In this document: positions 7,642 to 15,468 of the stretch, piece after piece
Position numbering within the stretch: the first letter of the stretch is position 1
How the letters are laid out: the number at the start of each line of letters is the position of its first letter
From: Streptomyces sp. MspMP-M5
GTDB taxonomy: Bacteria > Actinomycetota > Actinomycetes > Streptomycetales > Streptomycetaceae
Assembly (NCBI RefSeq): GCF_000373585.1
Contig: NZ_KB891853.1
Span: 408,812-472,811, forward strand
Length of the DNA stretch: 64,000 bases
Direction: 5' to 3'
Program-made: the position numbers and the translations under genes
Notes under the pieces: generated by a model
Database searches by the model: none
What the model was told of the DNA's origin: nothing
Seen by the model: only the letters and a program-made list of their open reading frames with translations

Positions 7642-8985
7642 TCAGGCGGCGGTCGGCAGGGCGCTCAGCCGCTCACGGAACTCACGTACCGCCGGAACCG
7701 ACCGGTGCGGACCGAGCCGCTCAGAGAACTCCTTCAGTCGGTCCACGGCCCGCACGGAACTGACCTTGTCCTCAAGCAGTTCGGCCCCATAGTTCGCGGC
7801 ATCGAGTGCCCCGTCCAGGTCGTTCCCAGCGAGCCGGGCTTCGGCCAGGCGGCTGGACCTGACGGCCTTGTCACGCGGCGCGGCCTTCTTGACGGAGGTC
7901 TCCAGGGAGCTCGTAGCGCGCTCCACCTGGCCGGAGCGCAGCATGACCTTGCCTTCGGTCGACTTCAGCTGCGCCTCGCCGTACCAGTCGAGCCAGTCGG
8001 GGGATGCGTCTTCCGTGTGTCGGTCCCAGAGGGAAAGGGCACGGTTCAGTGCGGTGCCGGCCTTCCGGTGGTCACCGTCGCGGGAAAGTGCCTCAGCCTG
8101 GTGCAGGTGGAGGAACGACTGTGTGTAGGGCGACAGCGTTCGAGGAGCATTGTCGATGGCGGTCGAGATGAGTTCGACGCGCTCCGCGGTCCGCCCGGCC
8201 TCGGAGACGTGGACTCCCATCTCTGCGAGGACGAAGGCTCCGAAGGCGTCGTCTCCGGCGGTACGGGCACTCCGAAGAGCTCCCACGTAATACTGCTGTC
8301 CGGCGGACCGCAGACCAGCGTCGTACGCCATCCAGCCCGTCAGGTGCGAGACCCGCGCCGCCAGCGCGTACAAGCGGCTGCCGGTCTGCTCCGTGTACCG
8401 GCCGGTTTTGAGGAGACCTGAGATCAGAGCAAGGTCGCTGCGCGCCTGCTCCAAGAGCCGGGCACCTCCGAGCTGGTCATCAAGCGTACGCAGCGTGCCG
8501 ATGCGTTGCTCAAGCGTCGAGACCATCTTGTCCGTGACACGGTCTCCGTCGAGCGCGGAGGCGAATGCGGATGGCGCCTCAGCCCAGCTTGCTGCCAGGC
8601 CCGTCAGCGCGGCGCCAGTGATGGTGAGAAATCCCCGACGATCCATGCGGCCACTCCCAACCAGATCAGCCAATGCCTCAACGGTACCGGCCTCTGTCCA
8701 AGGAGCGGTAAGCCCGGTTACTTCCCACACGGGTAGCCAGCGCGGCCACCTCTGGGTCAGAGCCCGTTCATACGGGACATTCAGCAGGTCAGCCAATACG
8801 CGCTGAGCGTCCGCATCCGGCTCCTGGCCCTGCTCCCATTTCCATACGGTGGTGCGGTTGGTTGCCAGCAGGATGCCGAGCGCCTCGCCGCGCGCTTGCA
8901 TGAGGCGCGCGAGCTCGGCTTTCCCCCATCCCTGCAACTGGCGAACAAAGGTCAGTGGGTGGATTGCTAACGGCTCAACAGGCAC
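7642..8985 (-). CDS. XRE-TPR transcriptional regulator with an early TTA codon
   Basis: A 447-residue regulator. Residues 8-70 form an XRE helix-turn-helix (LTFVRQLQGWGKAELARLMQ, then NRTTVWKWEQGQEPD). Residues 110-447 are mostly helical TPR-like repeats (KAGTALNRALSLWDRHT, VERATSSLETSVKKA), which probably sense a peptide or protein partner. An RRGFLTITGAALTGLAAS segment near 115-132 looks like a twin-arginine signal but is internal and recurs in this regulator type. Codon 6, at 8968-8970, is TTA, so translation should need the bldA tRNA. The GTG start at 8985 has GGGAG upstream. It is divergent from the gene set at 9244-12452 and is its likely regulator. Confidence 0.7.
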   Translation of the reverse strand: MPVEPLAIHPLTFVRQLQGWGKAELARLMQARGEALGILLATNRTTVWKWEQGQEPDADAQRVLADLLNVPYERALTQRWPRWLPVWEVTGLTAPWTEAGTVEALADLVGSGRMDRRGFLTITGAALTGLAASWAEAPSAFASALDGDRVTDKMVSTLEQRIGTLRTLDDQLGGARLLEQARSDLALISGLLKTGRYTEQTGSRLYALAARVSHLTGWMAYDAGLRSAGQQYYVGALRSARTAGDDAFGAFVLAEMGVHVSEAGRTAERVELISTAIDNAPRTLSPYTQSFLHLHQAEALSRDGDHRKAGTALNRALSLWDRHTEDASPDWLDWYGEAQLKSTEGKVMLRSGQVERATSSLETSVKKAAPRDKAVRSSRLAEARLAGNDLDGALDAANYGAELLEDKVSSVRAVDRLKEFSERLGPHRSVPAVREFRERLSALPTAA

Positions 8986-9176
8986 GTCGTCACTCCCATC
9001 ATCCCCTCACGGCGTAGCTGCGAGGCTACTGCGCGTACACGCGCCGGGGGACCCTTCCTTGCCAAGAGAAACCCCCCAGAAACGTTCCCGGACCGCACCC
9101 ACAAGGCGTTGACTGAGCATCAGCCGGTCCACGGCAAGAGCAGACCGTCCCGTTCGGGATGGTCTACCCAGATCGG

Positions 9177-9216
9177 CGGCGTCATCTCCAGGTGTCCCCC
9201 GTCGGAGATGACGCCG
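9177..9216 (+). promoter_or_regulatory. Perfect 13-bp inverted repeat in the divergent intergenic region
   Basis: CGGCGTCATCTCC at 9177-9189 pairs perfectly with GGAGATGACGCCG at 9204-9216 around a 14-nt loop. It lies 27 bp upstream of the ATG at 9244 and about 190 bp upstream of the divergent regulator start. It could be the operator of the XRE regulator or a 5' leader hairpin of the rightward transcript. Confidence 0.45.
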
Positions 9217-9243
9217 CTTTCCAGCTCTTCGGAGGCGTCCGTT

Positions 9244-9735
9244 ATGCCTGCGCTCGTCACTCGTTTCACCATCGAGGGCACGAAGGAAGAGGTATCTCCA
9301 GCTCGACGCATGGTCGTTGAGCAGCTTCGGGCCTGGGGCGTCTCACTCGATGATGAAACGGCTGATGCGATCCGCCTGATCGCCTCCGAGCTCCTTACCA
9401 ATGCTGTCGTCCATGGGCGGGGGCCGATCTCAGTGGCCCTTCGTCATCGGCCCGGCAGCTTGCTGATCGAGGTGTTCGACAGCAACCACCAGGGACCGCA
9501 GGAGTGTTGCGCTGAAGAAGATGACGAAAGTGGGCGCGGCCTCACATTGGTTGGCTGCTTCGCGGCGCGGTGCGGCTGGGAGCCCACGAGATACGGAAAG
9601 CGAGTGTGGGCCGAGATCGCGCTTCCGAAGCCCGCGCCAGCGATCCGTGCCGCAGCTCTGCGCCAGTTCCTCGCGGCTAAACCCGCACCTGGCACAAAGG
9701 GCACACCCGGTTACCTGATGCTGGCGGTCGCGTGA
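9244..9735 (+). CDS. RsbW-like ATP-binding regulatory protein
   Basis: A 163-residue protein from the ATG at 9244, preceded by GGAGG eight bases upstream; an earlier in-frame start at 9109 has no good site. It has the GHKL ATPase core: SELLTNAVVHGRGP near residues 48-61 is the N box, and SGRGLTLVGCFAARCGW near 98-114 is the G box. Such stand-alone proteins act as anti-sigma kinases or as partners of XRE regulators in Streptomyces. Its stop overlaps the next ATG (TGATG). It may modulate the regulator at 7642-8985. Confidence 0.7.
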   Translation: MPALVTRFTIEGTKEEVSPARRMVVEQLRAWGVSLDDETADAIRLIASELLTNAVVHGRGPISVALRHRPGSLLIEVFDSNHQGPQECCAEEDDESGRGLTLVGCFAARCGWEPTRYGKRVWAEIALPKPAPAIRAAALRQFLAAKPAPGTKGTPGYLMLAVA

Positions 9736-10097
9736 TGGGACGCCACACACTGCGCGCGTCTCCTCTGCCGGACCCCGATGTCGTCTTCCGGCCGACGCGC
9801 CGCGACGTCGATCCGGCGACGGGCGAGCCGGCCACCTCCTCCTTGTGGGATCGCCACCAGTGGCAGCCACAGGGCGAATGCTGGCTCTGGTGCGGGCGCG
9901 ATGACATCGAGGTGACGTGGATCGGCCCTGTCCGGTCCAGCGGCATGCACGCTGCCCTCTACGCCTGCCGCGCGTGCCTCTACCAGCTCGACCAACGAGT
10001 CCTGGACGCCAACATGCGCAAGGACGCGAGCGCCCTTCCTGCCAACCGCGCCGCGCGATTTCCCAAGGCCGGCCGCCACCGCAGAGCCGCGTCCTAG
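9735..10097 (+). CDS. Hypothetical protein, possible metal-binding (120 aa)
   Basis: Coupled to the ATP-binding protein by a TGATG overlap. It is Trp- and Arg-rich with two Cys near residues 51 and 56 (ECWLWCG) and a CRAC motif near 81-84 (YACRACLYQLDQRV), which together could bind a zinc ion. The C-terminus is basic (NRAARFPKAGRHRRAAS). There is no membrane segment. Its position between the ATP-binding protein and the small peptide suggests it belongs to the same module. The function is unknown. Confidence 0.5.
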   Translation: MGRHTLRASPLPDPDVVFRPTRRDVDPATGEPATSSLWDRHQWQPQGECWLWCGRDDIEVTWIGPVRSSGMHAALYACRACLYQLDQRVLDANMRKDASALPANRAARFPKAGRHRRAAS

Positions 10098-10211
10098 CCG
10101 CGGCCCCCACTGACCCCGCCCCCACGTCATTCCACATCTCCCACGGCCGTGGGGGCGGCCTTGCTTCCCGCCAGGTCCCTGGCGGGAGAACCGAAGAGGA
10201 AGGAGCACGAG

Positions 10212-10379
10212 GTGACACAGAGCACGACTCCGCCTCCGGCCCAGAGTGGCCTTCTCGTGGCGGTGGAAGAGCTGACCGCCGTCCACGACCGGTACGACAG
10301 CCTCCGGTCCGACAACGCCGGAAGTTCCGGCGACGCACCGTGGCCCGGCGGTGACGGCAACCTGAGCGACACCGAGTAG
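10212..10379 (+). CDS. 55-residue peptide, candidate RiPP-like precursor
   Basis: Starts at the GTG at 10212 with AAGGAG upstream. The N-terminal half has an amphipathic helix (GLLVAVEELTAVHDRY) like a leader peptide. The second half is polar and Gly/Asp/Ser-rich with one aromatic proline motif (SSGDAPWPGGDGNLSDTE), like a core peptide. It has no Cys, so it is not a lanthipeptide-type core. A hairpin follows directly, then genes for a JmjC-type oxygenase and an aldo/keto reductase, both plausible peptide-modifying enzymes. That it is a substrate is inference; it could instead be a small acidic structural or regulatory protein. Confidence 0.5.
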   Translation: MTQSTTPPPAQSGLLVAVEELTAVHDRYDSLRSDNAGSSGDAPWPGGDGNLSDTE

Positions 10380-10381
10380 TG

Positions 10382-10424
10382 CCGACCGGCGGGGGTCCGA
10401 GCGGTTCGCCGGTCGGGCCCCCGC
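10382..10424 (+). terminator. Alternative hairpins between peptide and oxygenase genes
   Basis: Two mutually exclusive stems overlap here. CCGACCGGCG (10382-10391) pairs with CGCCGGTCGG (10407-10416). GCGGGGGTCCGA (10389-10400) pairs with TCGGGCCCCCGC (10413-10424) with one G-U pair. It begins three bases after the peptide stop. The layout suits partial termination, so that the peptide is made in excess over the enzymes. There is no U-tract. Confidence 0.55.
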
Positions 10425-10464
10425 TGTGTCCGCACCACCAGATCGGACCTACGAGGAGGCAGCG

Positions 10465-11661
10465 ATGGAACACCAGTTGATCAGCGCCATCGAAACGACG
10501 CTCGGATGGGACGGACCGGAAGGGCTGGGTAAGGGCTTCGTGCGGGGGAGCATGGACGATCCCGCGCTCGCCTCCCGCATCCTGACCCCGAACCGTCTGC
10601 TCGACATCGCAATGCGCCGGAGCCTGAACCGCCCTCAGTTCCGGTGCTTCCAGGAGGGCAAGGAAGTCCACCCGGCCATCTACTACACCGACACCGTCAG
10701 CCCTCGGGGCCAAAGCATCCCCATGGTCAACATGCGCAGCTTGGGGCGGCTGCTGCGAGAGGGCGCGACGCTCATCCTCGATCAGGTCAACGTCTTCGAC
10801 CCGACGATGGAGGTCACGTGTCGCGCCTTGCAGTGGTGGTCCCACGAACGGGTGCAGGTCAACGCCTACCTGACGACGAACGACGCCGAGGGCTTCCCTC
10901 TGCACTGGGACGATCACGATGTCCTGATCATCCAGCTTGCCGGCGAAAAGGATTGGGAGGTACGAGGCACCTCCCGCAACGTCCCCATGTACCGGGACTC
11001 CGACCCCAACGAGACCCCGAGCGACGAGATCATCTGGTCCGGCACCATGAAGACCGGTGACGTCATGCACATCCCCCGAGGCCACTGGCACCAGGCGACC
11101 CGGATGGGTAGCGGTTCGGGCAAGAGCCTTCACGTGACGTTCGGGATTACCAAGCGCACGGGTGCCAGCTGGCTCGCCTGGCTGGCCGACTGGTGCCGCG
11201 AGCACGAGGCATTCCGGCACGACCTGGACCGCTGGCACGGCGCTGGAAGCGAAGCTCTGACCGAGGCCGCCGTCCGTCTGATCGGCGAGCGCCCTCCGGC
11301 CGGCTTCCTGGCCTCGTACGAGCAGGAGACGACGCTGCCCCGACACGTGCCGTACCTCGACATCCTGGCGCCTCTCGACGCCGTGGCGTGCACTACCCAC
11401 TTCGCTCCCAAGATCCGCGAGAACGGCGAGACCGTCGACATCGTGGCCTCTGGAAAGAAGATCACCCTCGCGGCCAAGGCACTGCCCGCACTGCGCCTGC
11501 TACTCAGCGGCAGGCCGGTACCGCTGGCCCAGGCGGCGGCCATGGTCGGGGCCGAAGTGGCGGAGGTGGCCGAGATCTTGGTGAAGGAGGAGATATGCGC
11601 GCCACTCACCCCCGAGTTGTCCTCGGGCTACACCGGTCTCGTCACGAACGCCGTCTCCTGA
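10465..11661 (+). CDS. JmjC/cupin-8 family Fe(II) oxygenase
   Basis: A 398-residue protein from the ATG at 10465 (GAGGAGG upstream). It resembles bacterial ribosomal-oxygenase-type JmjC proteins, which hydroxylate peptide or protein side chains with 2-oxoglutarate and Fe(II). The metal site is visible: HWDD at residues 147-150 supplies H147 and D149, and IPRGHWH at 203-209 supplies the distal His. VLIIQLAGEKDWEV at 153-166 is the cupin strand that follows the first ligands. The C-terminal 110 residues look like the winged-helix domain of this family (LPALRLLLSGRPVPLAQAAAMVG). Next to a 55-residue peptide gene, the likely target is that peptide; ribosomal protein or small-molecule substrates remain possible. 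Confidence 0.75.
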   Translation: MEHQLISAIETTLGWDGPEGLGKGFVRGSMDDPALASRILTPNRLLDIAMRRSLNRPQFRCFQEGKEVHPAIYYTDTVSPRGQSIPMVNMRSLGRLLREGATLILDQVNVFDPTMEVTCRALQWWSHERVQVNAYLTTNDAEGFPLHWDDHDVLIIQLAGEKDWEVRGTSRNVPMYRDSDPNETPSDEIIWSGTMKTGDVMHIPRGHWHQATRMGSGSGKSLHVTFGITKRTGASWLAWLADWCREHEAFRHDLDRWHGAGSEALTEAAVRLIGERPPAGFLASYEQETTLPRHVPYLDILAPLDAVACTTHFAPKIRENGETVDIVASGKKITLAAKALPALRLLLSGRPVPLAQAAAMVGAEVAEVAEILVKEEICAPLTPELSSGYTGLVTNAVS

Positions 11662-12452
11662 CCGGCGCGCTCGACCTCGGCGTCACCGCACTCGACACCA
11701 GCACCAACTACCTCGGATTCCGCTCGCATCAGGCCCTGGCACAGGCAGCAGGCGATCTCCTACCGAGGTTCACGCTCTCCACCAAGGTGGGTTACTTTCC
11801 AGGTCCGGACAGGACGGAACACTCCTTGAGCCCCGCGCGGCTGCGCGCGGCCGTGGAGCAGGCGGTTCGGGACCTCGGGCGGGAGCCGGACCTCGTGTTC
11901 CTGCACAATCCCGAACACTCGCTCCAGGAGACCGCACCACAGAGCCGAGACCTGCTGGCCCAGGCGTGCGCTGCCCTCGATGACGCCGCGGCGCAAGGGC
12001 TATGCGGCGGCTGGGGCGTCGCATCCTGGGACCCTTCACCGCTGCCGAACCTGATCGACACGGGAACGCCAAGGCCGTCCGTCCTCATGGTCCGCGCCGG
12101 GCTGCTGGTCGGGATCAGAACGCTCGACGCCGCGGAAACCCTCACCAAGGCATGGAACTTAGGGGACGGCCAGGTGTGGGGCATGAGTCCCTTTGGAGGC
12201 AGCACCCGGGCTCCCGTGTGGGCGAAGACCGATCCCCGAGTCTTCATCCAGGGCGGTAACCGCTTTTCCCACGTACAGGCGGCCTTCCGCGTCGCCTTCC
12301 ACCTCCCGCGAGTCAGCGCCATCGCTGTGGGCACCGATGACCCCACCCACTTGGGCGAGTTGACCGGCGCCCTGGACGGCGAGGTCGACGGGCGGACGAT
12401 CCGCGAGTACCGGTCCCTTCTGCGAGACCGGTTGCGCAGTCAGCCGGCCTGA
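11595..12452 (+). CDS. Aldo/keto reductase of the peptide module
   Basis: A 285-residue NAD(P)H-dependent reductase from the ATG at 11595 (GGAGGAG upstream). It starts inside the 3' end of the oxygenase gene, a 67-nt overlap that implies tight coupling. The catalytic tetrad is recognisable: D34 and Y39 in LDTSTNY, K64 in LSTKVGY and H104 in VFLHNPEHS. It is shorter than usual at the N-terminus (no GLGT strand-1 motif), so it may be a specialised member. Leu near residue 189 is encoded by TTA at 12159-12161, which makes it bldA-dependent. It may act on a carbonyl made by the oxygenase, which is inference. Its end overlaps the convergent gene by 13 bp. Confidence 0.75.
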   Translation: MRATHPRVVLGLHRSRHERRLLTGALDLGVTALDTSTNYLGFRSHQALAQAAGDLLPRFTLSTKVGYFPGPDRTEHSLSPARLRAAVEQAVRDLGREPDLVFLHNPEHSLQETAPQSRDLLAQACAALDDAAAQGLCGGWGVASWDPSPLPNLIDTGTPRPSVLMVRAGLLVGIRTLDAAETLTKAWNLGDGQVWGMSPFGGSTRAPVWAKTDPRVFIQGGNRFSHVQAAFRVAFHLPRVSAIAVGTDDPTHLGELTGALDGEVDGRTIREYRSLLRDRLRSQPA

Positions 12453-13297
12453 AGTTCCGCGATAACCTGATCCGCCATACGGCGGGCGGGCTCCAGCCGA
12501 GGGTCCTCCGGGTGCGCATACGGCCCAAGGATCTTGGAGCACGCGAACAGCGTCATCAGCTTGCCGTCCCGGCTCTCGAAATCCGATCGCCGTTCTCGCA
12601 GCACCCGATCGGCCAGAGCTGGGACGGCAAGGGAACTTCCCCACAGTGAGGCGGCATCGAGCCCCTGCGGTGCGTTTCCCCAGTCCTCCCAGTCGAAGAG
12701 GCTGAACGTCGGCGCGGTCATGTTGGCCCAGTTCAGATCCGCGTGGGCTGGCACCCAGCGCTCAACGGTCGTGTCGAAGTCGCTGGAGAAGACACTGCGG
12801 ATGGACTCCGTGACGAGGGCCTGCGTGACGGTATCTGTGTCCGGCGTAGCAACGCGCTGCGTCTCGTGAGCCGCAAGTGCGTCCATCGAAGAGTTGAACG
12901 CCTGCCACCACTCATCTGGCAGCCCCGGGTCTTCGCTGAGAACGGCGGTTCCGATGGGCGCTCCGGGCAAGAGTTCGGTCTCGTCAGCCCGCCACATCAC
13001 AGGCTCGTCTACGTCCCGCCAGACCACGCAGCCCTGCCACGCCGGCTGGGCGACGCCGTCCAGACGCGCGGCGCACTCGGTTCCGTTCCACCCTTGGACG
13101 CCGATTTTGTCGAGCCCTCGTCTCTCGATGCGCACCCAGGTATCGCGGTCAGTCCGTGCTCCGACGGAACGGCGCTTACGCACCACAGAGTCCCGGTCGA
13201 AACGCGCCTCTAGCGCCCGCTCCACGCGATCAAGGAGGTCAGAGACCGGTTCAACCCGCAGGTCGACGGCACGGGTTGTAGATGCCGAGAGGGTCAT
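12440..13297 (-). CDS. Aminoglycoside-phosphotransferase-like kinase
   Basis: A 285-residue protein with the APH/choline-kinase fold signature: PAHADLNWANM near residues 183-193 is the catalytic loop (H185, D187, N192), and FDWEDWG near 201-207 is the metal-binding DxE/DFG equivalent. The N-terminal lobe is weakly conserved (DTWVRIERRG). Proteins of this type phosphorylate antibiotics, sugars or other small molecules, and the substrate is unknown. It is convergent with the aldo/keto reductase and overlaps its end by 13 bp, so it may belong to the same module or simply flank it. The ATG at 13297 was chosen because the fold starts shortly after it. Confidence 0.65.
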   Translation of the reverse strand: MTLSASTTRAVDLRVEPVSDLLDRVERALEARFDRDSVVRKRRSVGARTDRDTWVRIERRGLDKIGVQGWNGTECAARLDGVAQPAWQGCVVWRDVDEPVMWRADETELLPGAPIGTAVLSEDPGLPDEWWQAFNSSMDALAAHETQRVATPDTDTVTQALVTESIRSVFSSDFDTTVERWVPAHADLNWANMTAPTFSLFDWEDWGNAPQGLDAASLWGSSLAVPALADRVLRERRSDFESRDGKLMTLFACSKILGPYAHPEDPRLEPARRMADQVIAELQAG

Positions 13298-13343
13298 ATG
13301 GCGACCGTAGCAGTGTGGCACGCGACAGATGACCAGGTCTCCG

Positions 13344-13907
13344 TCACTGAGTGATGTCGAGCGCCCCACTCGGATCATCGAGGGCGCCGCGGGCGAGGGT
13401 CTTGAACTCAACCACTGCTTCAATGGCGGCAGCTTCGGCCTCCTCCACCGACCGCCCCTGGCGAGGTATCGACAGGTCCACGCGATAGACAATGTCGGTG
13501 ACAAGGCAGGCATGCCACATAGCCAGGTGCGCCATCACATTGAAGGCGGCCGTTGCGACCTTCTTGGGCCCCTCCAGCTCTACCGCAGCCACTGCCTCCT
13601 CCAGTTCCTTGAGCAGGGCTCGGAACTCGCCGAGGGCCTGAGGTGCGGGGGCCATTCCTTGCTTGAGCAGCACCTGAACTTCACGACCGCGTTCAGTGAA
13701 TTCGGAGATGGCCTGCAACAGCTTGGCGTACGCATCCCTGCGCACCTGCCGTCTCCAGTGAGTGTGCTGCGAGTGCGTCTGCGCCTTCCCGGTGTGACGT
13801 GCAGCCACGACCGCCCCCGCTGCCCCGAGAGCCGCGCCAATCACGGCTGCGACTCCTGAAATAAGTGCTAAGCCCCCTGCTCCCATGGTGGGCATTGTGC
13901 CGGACAC
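13344..13907 (-). CDS. Membrane-anchored hypothetical protein
   Basis: An N-terminal hydrophobic helix (about residues 9-36, ALISGVAAVIGAALGAAGAVVA) is followed by a basic, His/Gln-rich stretch and a long, probably coiled-coil cytoplasmic domain (YAKLLQAISEFTERGREVQVLL, EELEEAVAAVELEG). I know proteins of this shape from Streptomyces islands but not their function. The GTG at 13907 is used; ATGs at 13895 and 13886 are equally possible. It is the last gene of the island before the repeats next to ychF. Confidence 0.5.
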   Translation of the reverse strand: MSGTMPTMGAGGLALISGVAAVIGAALGAAGAVVAARHTGKAQTHSQHTHWRRQVRRDAYAKLLQAISEFTERGREVQVLLKQGMAPAPQALGEFRALLKELEEAVAAVELEGPKKVATAAFNVMAHLAMWHACLVTDIVYRVDLSIPRQGRSVEEAEAAAIEAVVEFKTLARGALDDPSGALDITQ

Positions 13908-13940
13908 GCCCCCAGACCCGCACCGAGTAAGGGTCTAACC

Positions 13941-14018
13941 ATCCAGCACCAAGTCAGCACGGAAGGGGTTCCCAGGGGTGATGACAGGTGCTTCCAGGTC
14001 AGCACCAAGTCAGCACGG
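13941..14018. repeat. Short direct repeats, possible attachment-site arms
   Basis: CAGCACCAAGTCAGCACGG occurs perfectly at 13944-13962 and 14000-14018. Each 19-mer contains two CAGCAC half-units ten bases apart, which gives four copies in 75 bp. Arrays like this are used as arm-type binding sites by tyrosine integrases. It lies at the point where accessory genes give way to the conserved ychF neighbourhood. Confidence 0.45.
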
Positions 14019-14026
14019 GCACGGAA

Positions 14027-14058
14027 AAGGGGCCCGACCCCGAAGAGTCGGACCCCTT
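14027..14058. terminator. Terminator downstream of ychF
   Basis: AAGGGGCCCGAC at 14027-14038 pairs with GTCGGACCCCTT at 14047-14058 (one mismatch, 8-nt loop). It is 48 bp past the ychF stop and has A/T at both stem ends, so it can act on the leftward ychF transcript. Confidence 0.65.
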
Positions 14059-14105
14059 CTGACCTGCATGTTTGCCAGATCAGCGAAGTGGTGGTATGTC
14101 ACCCG

Positions 14106-15194
14106 CTACACGTTGAACCGAAACTCCACCACATCCCCGTCCTGCATGACGTAGTCCTTGCCTTCCATGCGGGCCTTGCCGGCGGCGCGGGAGTCGGCGA
14201 CGGAGCCGGATTCGACGAGGTCGGCGAAGGAGATGACCTCGGCCTTGATGAAGCCCTTCTGGAAGTCGGTGTGGATGACACCGGCAGCCTCGGGGGCGGT
14301 GGCGCCCTGCTTGATCGTCCAGGCGCGGGTCTCCTTGGGACCGGCGGTCAGGTAGGTCTGCAGGCCCAGGGTGCGGAAGCCGACGTGGGCGAGGGTGGCC
14401 AGGCCCGGCTCCTCCTGGCCGACGGACTGGAGGAGCTCCAGGGCCTCCTCGTCGTCCAGCTCGGCCAGGTCGGCCTCCAGCTTGGCGTTGAGGAAGATCG
14501 CCTCGGCGGGGGCTACCAGGGCGCGCTGCTCGTTCTTGAAGTCCTCGTCGGTGAGCTCTTCCTCGTCGACGTTGAAGACGTAGAGGAAGGGCTTGGTGGT
14601 GAGGAGGTGGAGGTCGTGCAGCAGCTCGGTCTTCTCGGTGCCCTGGACGTAGCCGGCGGCGAAGAGGGTGCGGCCCTCCTCCAGGATGGCCTTGGCCTCC
14701 TCGACGGCCTTGACCTTGGGCGCCACGTCCTTCTTGATCCGCGACTCCTTCTGCAGGCGCGGCAGGACCTTCTCGACGGTCTGGAGGTCGGCGAGGATCA
14801 GCTCGGTGTTGATGGTCTCGATGTCGTTCTTGGGCGAGACCTCGCCGTCGACGTGGACGACGTTCTCGTCCTTGAAGGCGCGGATGACCTGGCAGATCGC
14901 GTCGGACTCGCGGATGTTGGCGAGGAACTTGTTGCCCAGGCCCTCGCCCTCCGAGGCGCCCCGGACGATGCCCGCGATGTCGACGAAGTCGACGGTGGCG
15001 GGCAGCACCCGCGCGGAGCCGAAGATCTCGGCGAGCTTGGCGAGGCGGGGGTCGGGGACGCCGACCACGCCGACGTTCGGCTCGATGGTGGCGAACGGGT
15101 AGTTGGCCGCCAGCACGTCGTTCTTGGTCAGGGCGTTGAACAGGGTCGACTTGCCGACATTGGGCAGACCGACGATTCCGATCGTGAGCGACAC
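14106..15194 (-). CDS. ychF: Redox-regulated ribosome-binding ATPase YchF
   Basis: A 362-residue member of the Obg-like GTPase/ATPase family, the standard length for YchF. The N-terminus starts SLTIGIVGLPNVGKSTLFNAL with the P-loop. DIAGIVRGASEGEGLGN is the switch/G3 region, and NVDEEEL near residue 205 replaces the NKxD motif, which is why family members prefer ATP. The TGS domain is at the C-terminus (RAWTIKQGATAPEAAGVIH). YchF binds ribosomes and modulates translation and stress responses. The GTG at 15194 gives the family N-terminus; longer upstream in-frame sequence is not conserved-looking. It marks the return to core genome. Confidence 0.93.
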   Translation of the reverse strand: MSLTIGIVGLPNVGKSTLFNALTKNDVLAANYPFATIEPNVGVVGVPDPRLAKLAEIFGSARVLPATVDFVDIAGIVRGASEGEGLGNKFLANIRESDAICQVIRAFKDENVVHVDGEVSPKNDIETINTELILADLQTVEKVLPRLQKESRIKKDVAPKVKAVEEAKAILEEGRTLFAAGYVQGTEKTELLHDLHLLTTKPFLYVFNVDEEELTDEDFKNEQRALVAPAEAIFLNAKLEADLAELDDEEALELLQSVGQEEPGLATLAHVGFRTLGLQTYLTAGPKETRAWTIKQGATAPEAAGVIHTDFQKGFIKAEVISFADLVESGSVADSRAAGKARMEGKDYVMQDGDVVEFRFNV

Positions 15195-15468
15195 GGTGGC
15201 GACTTCCCGGAGCTGGTGGTGGGCGAAAGGGCGGGCCGCTTCCCGGTCCGGCCGAGTGGGGCCGGAGCTGACCGGGGAGGGCCGATCCACCAGTCTACTG
15301 GGCGGGCCCCGCCGGGCCGGGCGGGCCGGACGCCGCCCCGGAGGGAGGGCGCCCGGCGCCCCGCGCGCTCCCCTGACGTGCGCCGGGCCGCCTAACAGTG
15401 CCCCCGAGGTTGGTGAATGCGCGTGTCCCATGACCAATTAATCCCACTTAGCGGCCTACCGTGGCCGC

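Noticed and set aside
9244..10379. Classical whiJ-type trio (XRE, ATP-binding protein, DUF397)
   Set aside because: The XRE-TPR and ATP-binding proteins fit, but neither small protein downstream has a DUF397 pattern, and the oxygenase/reductase genes are not part of that system.
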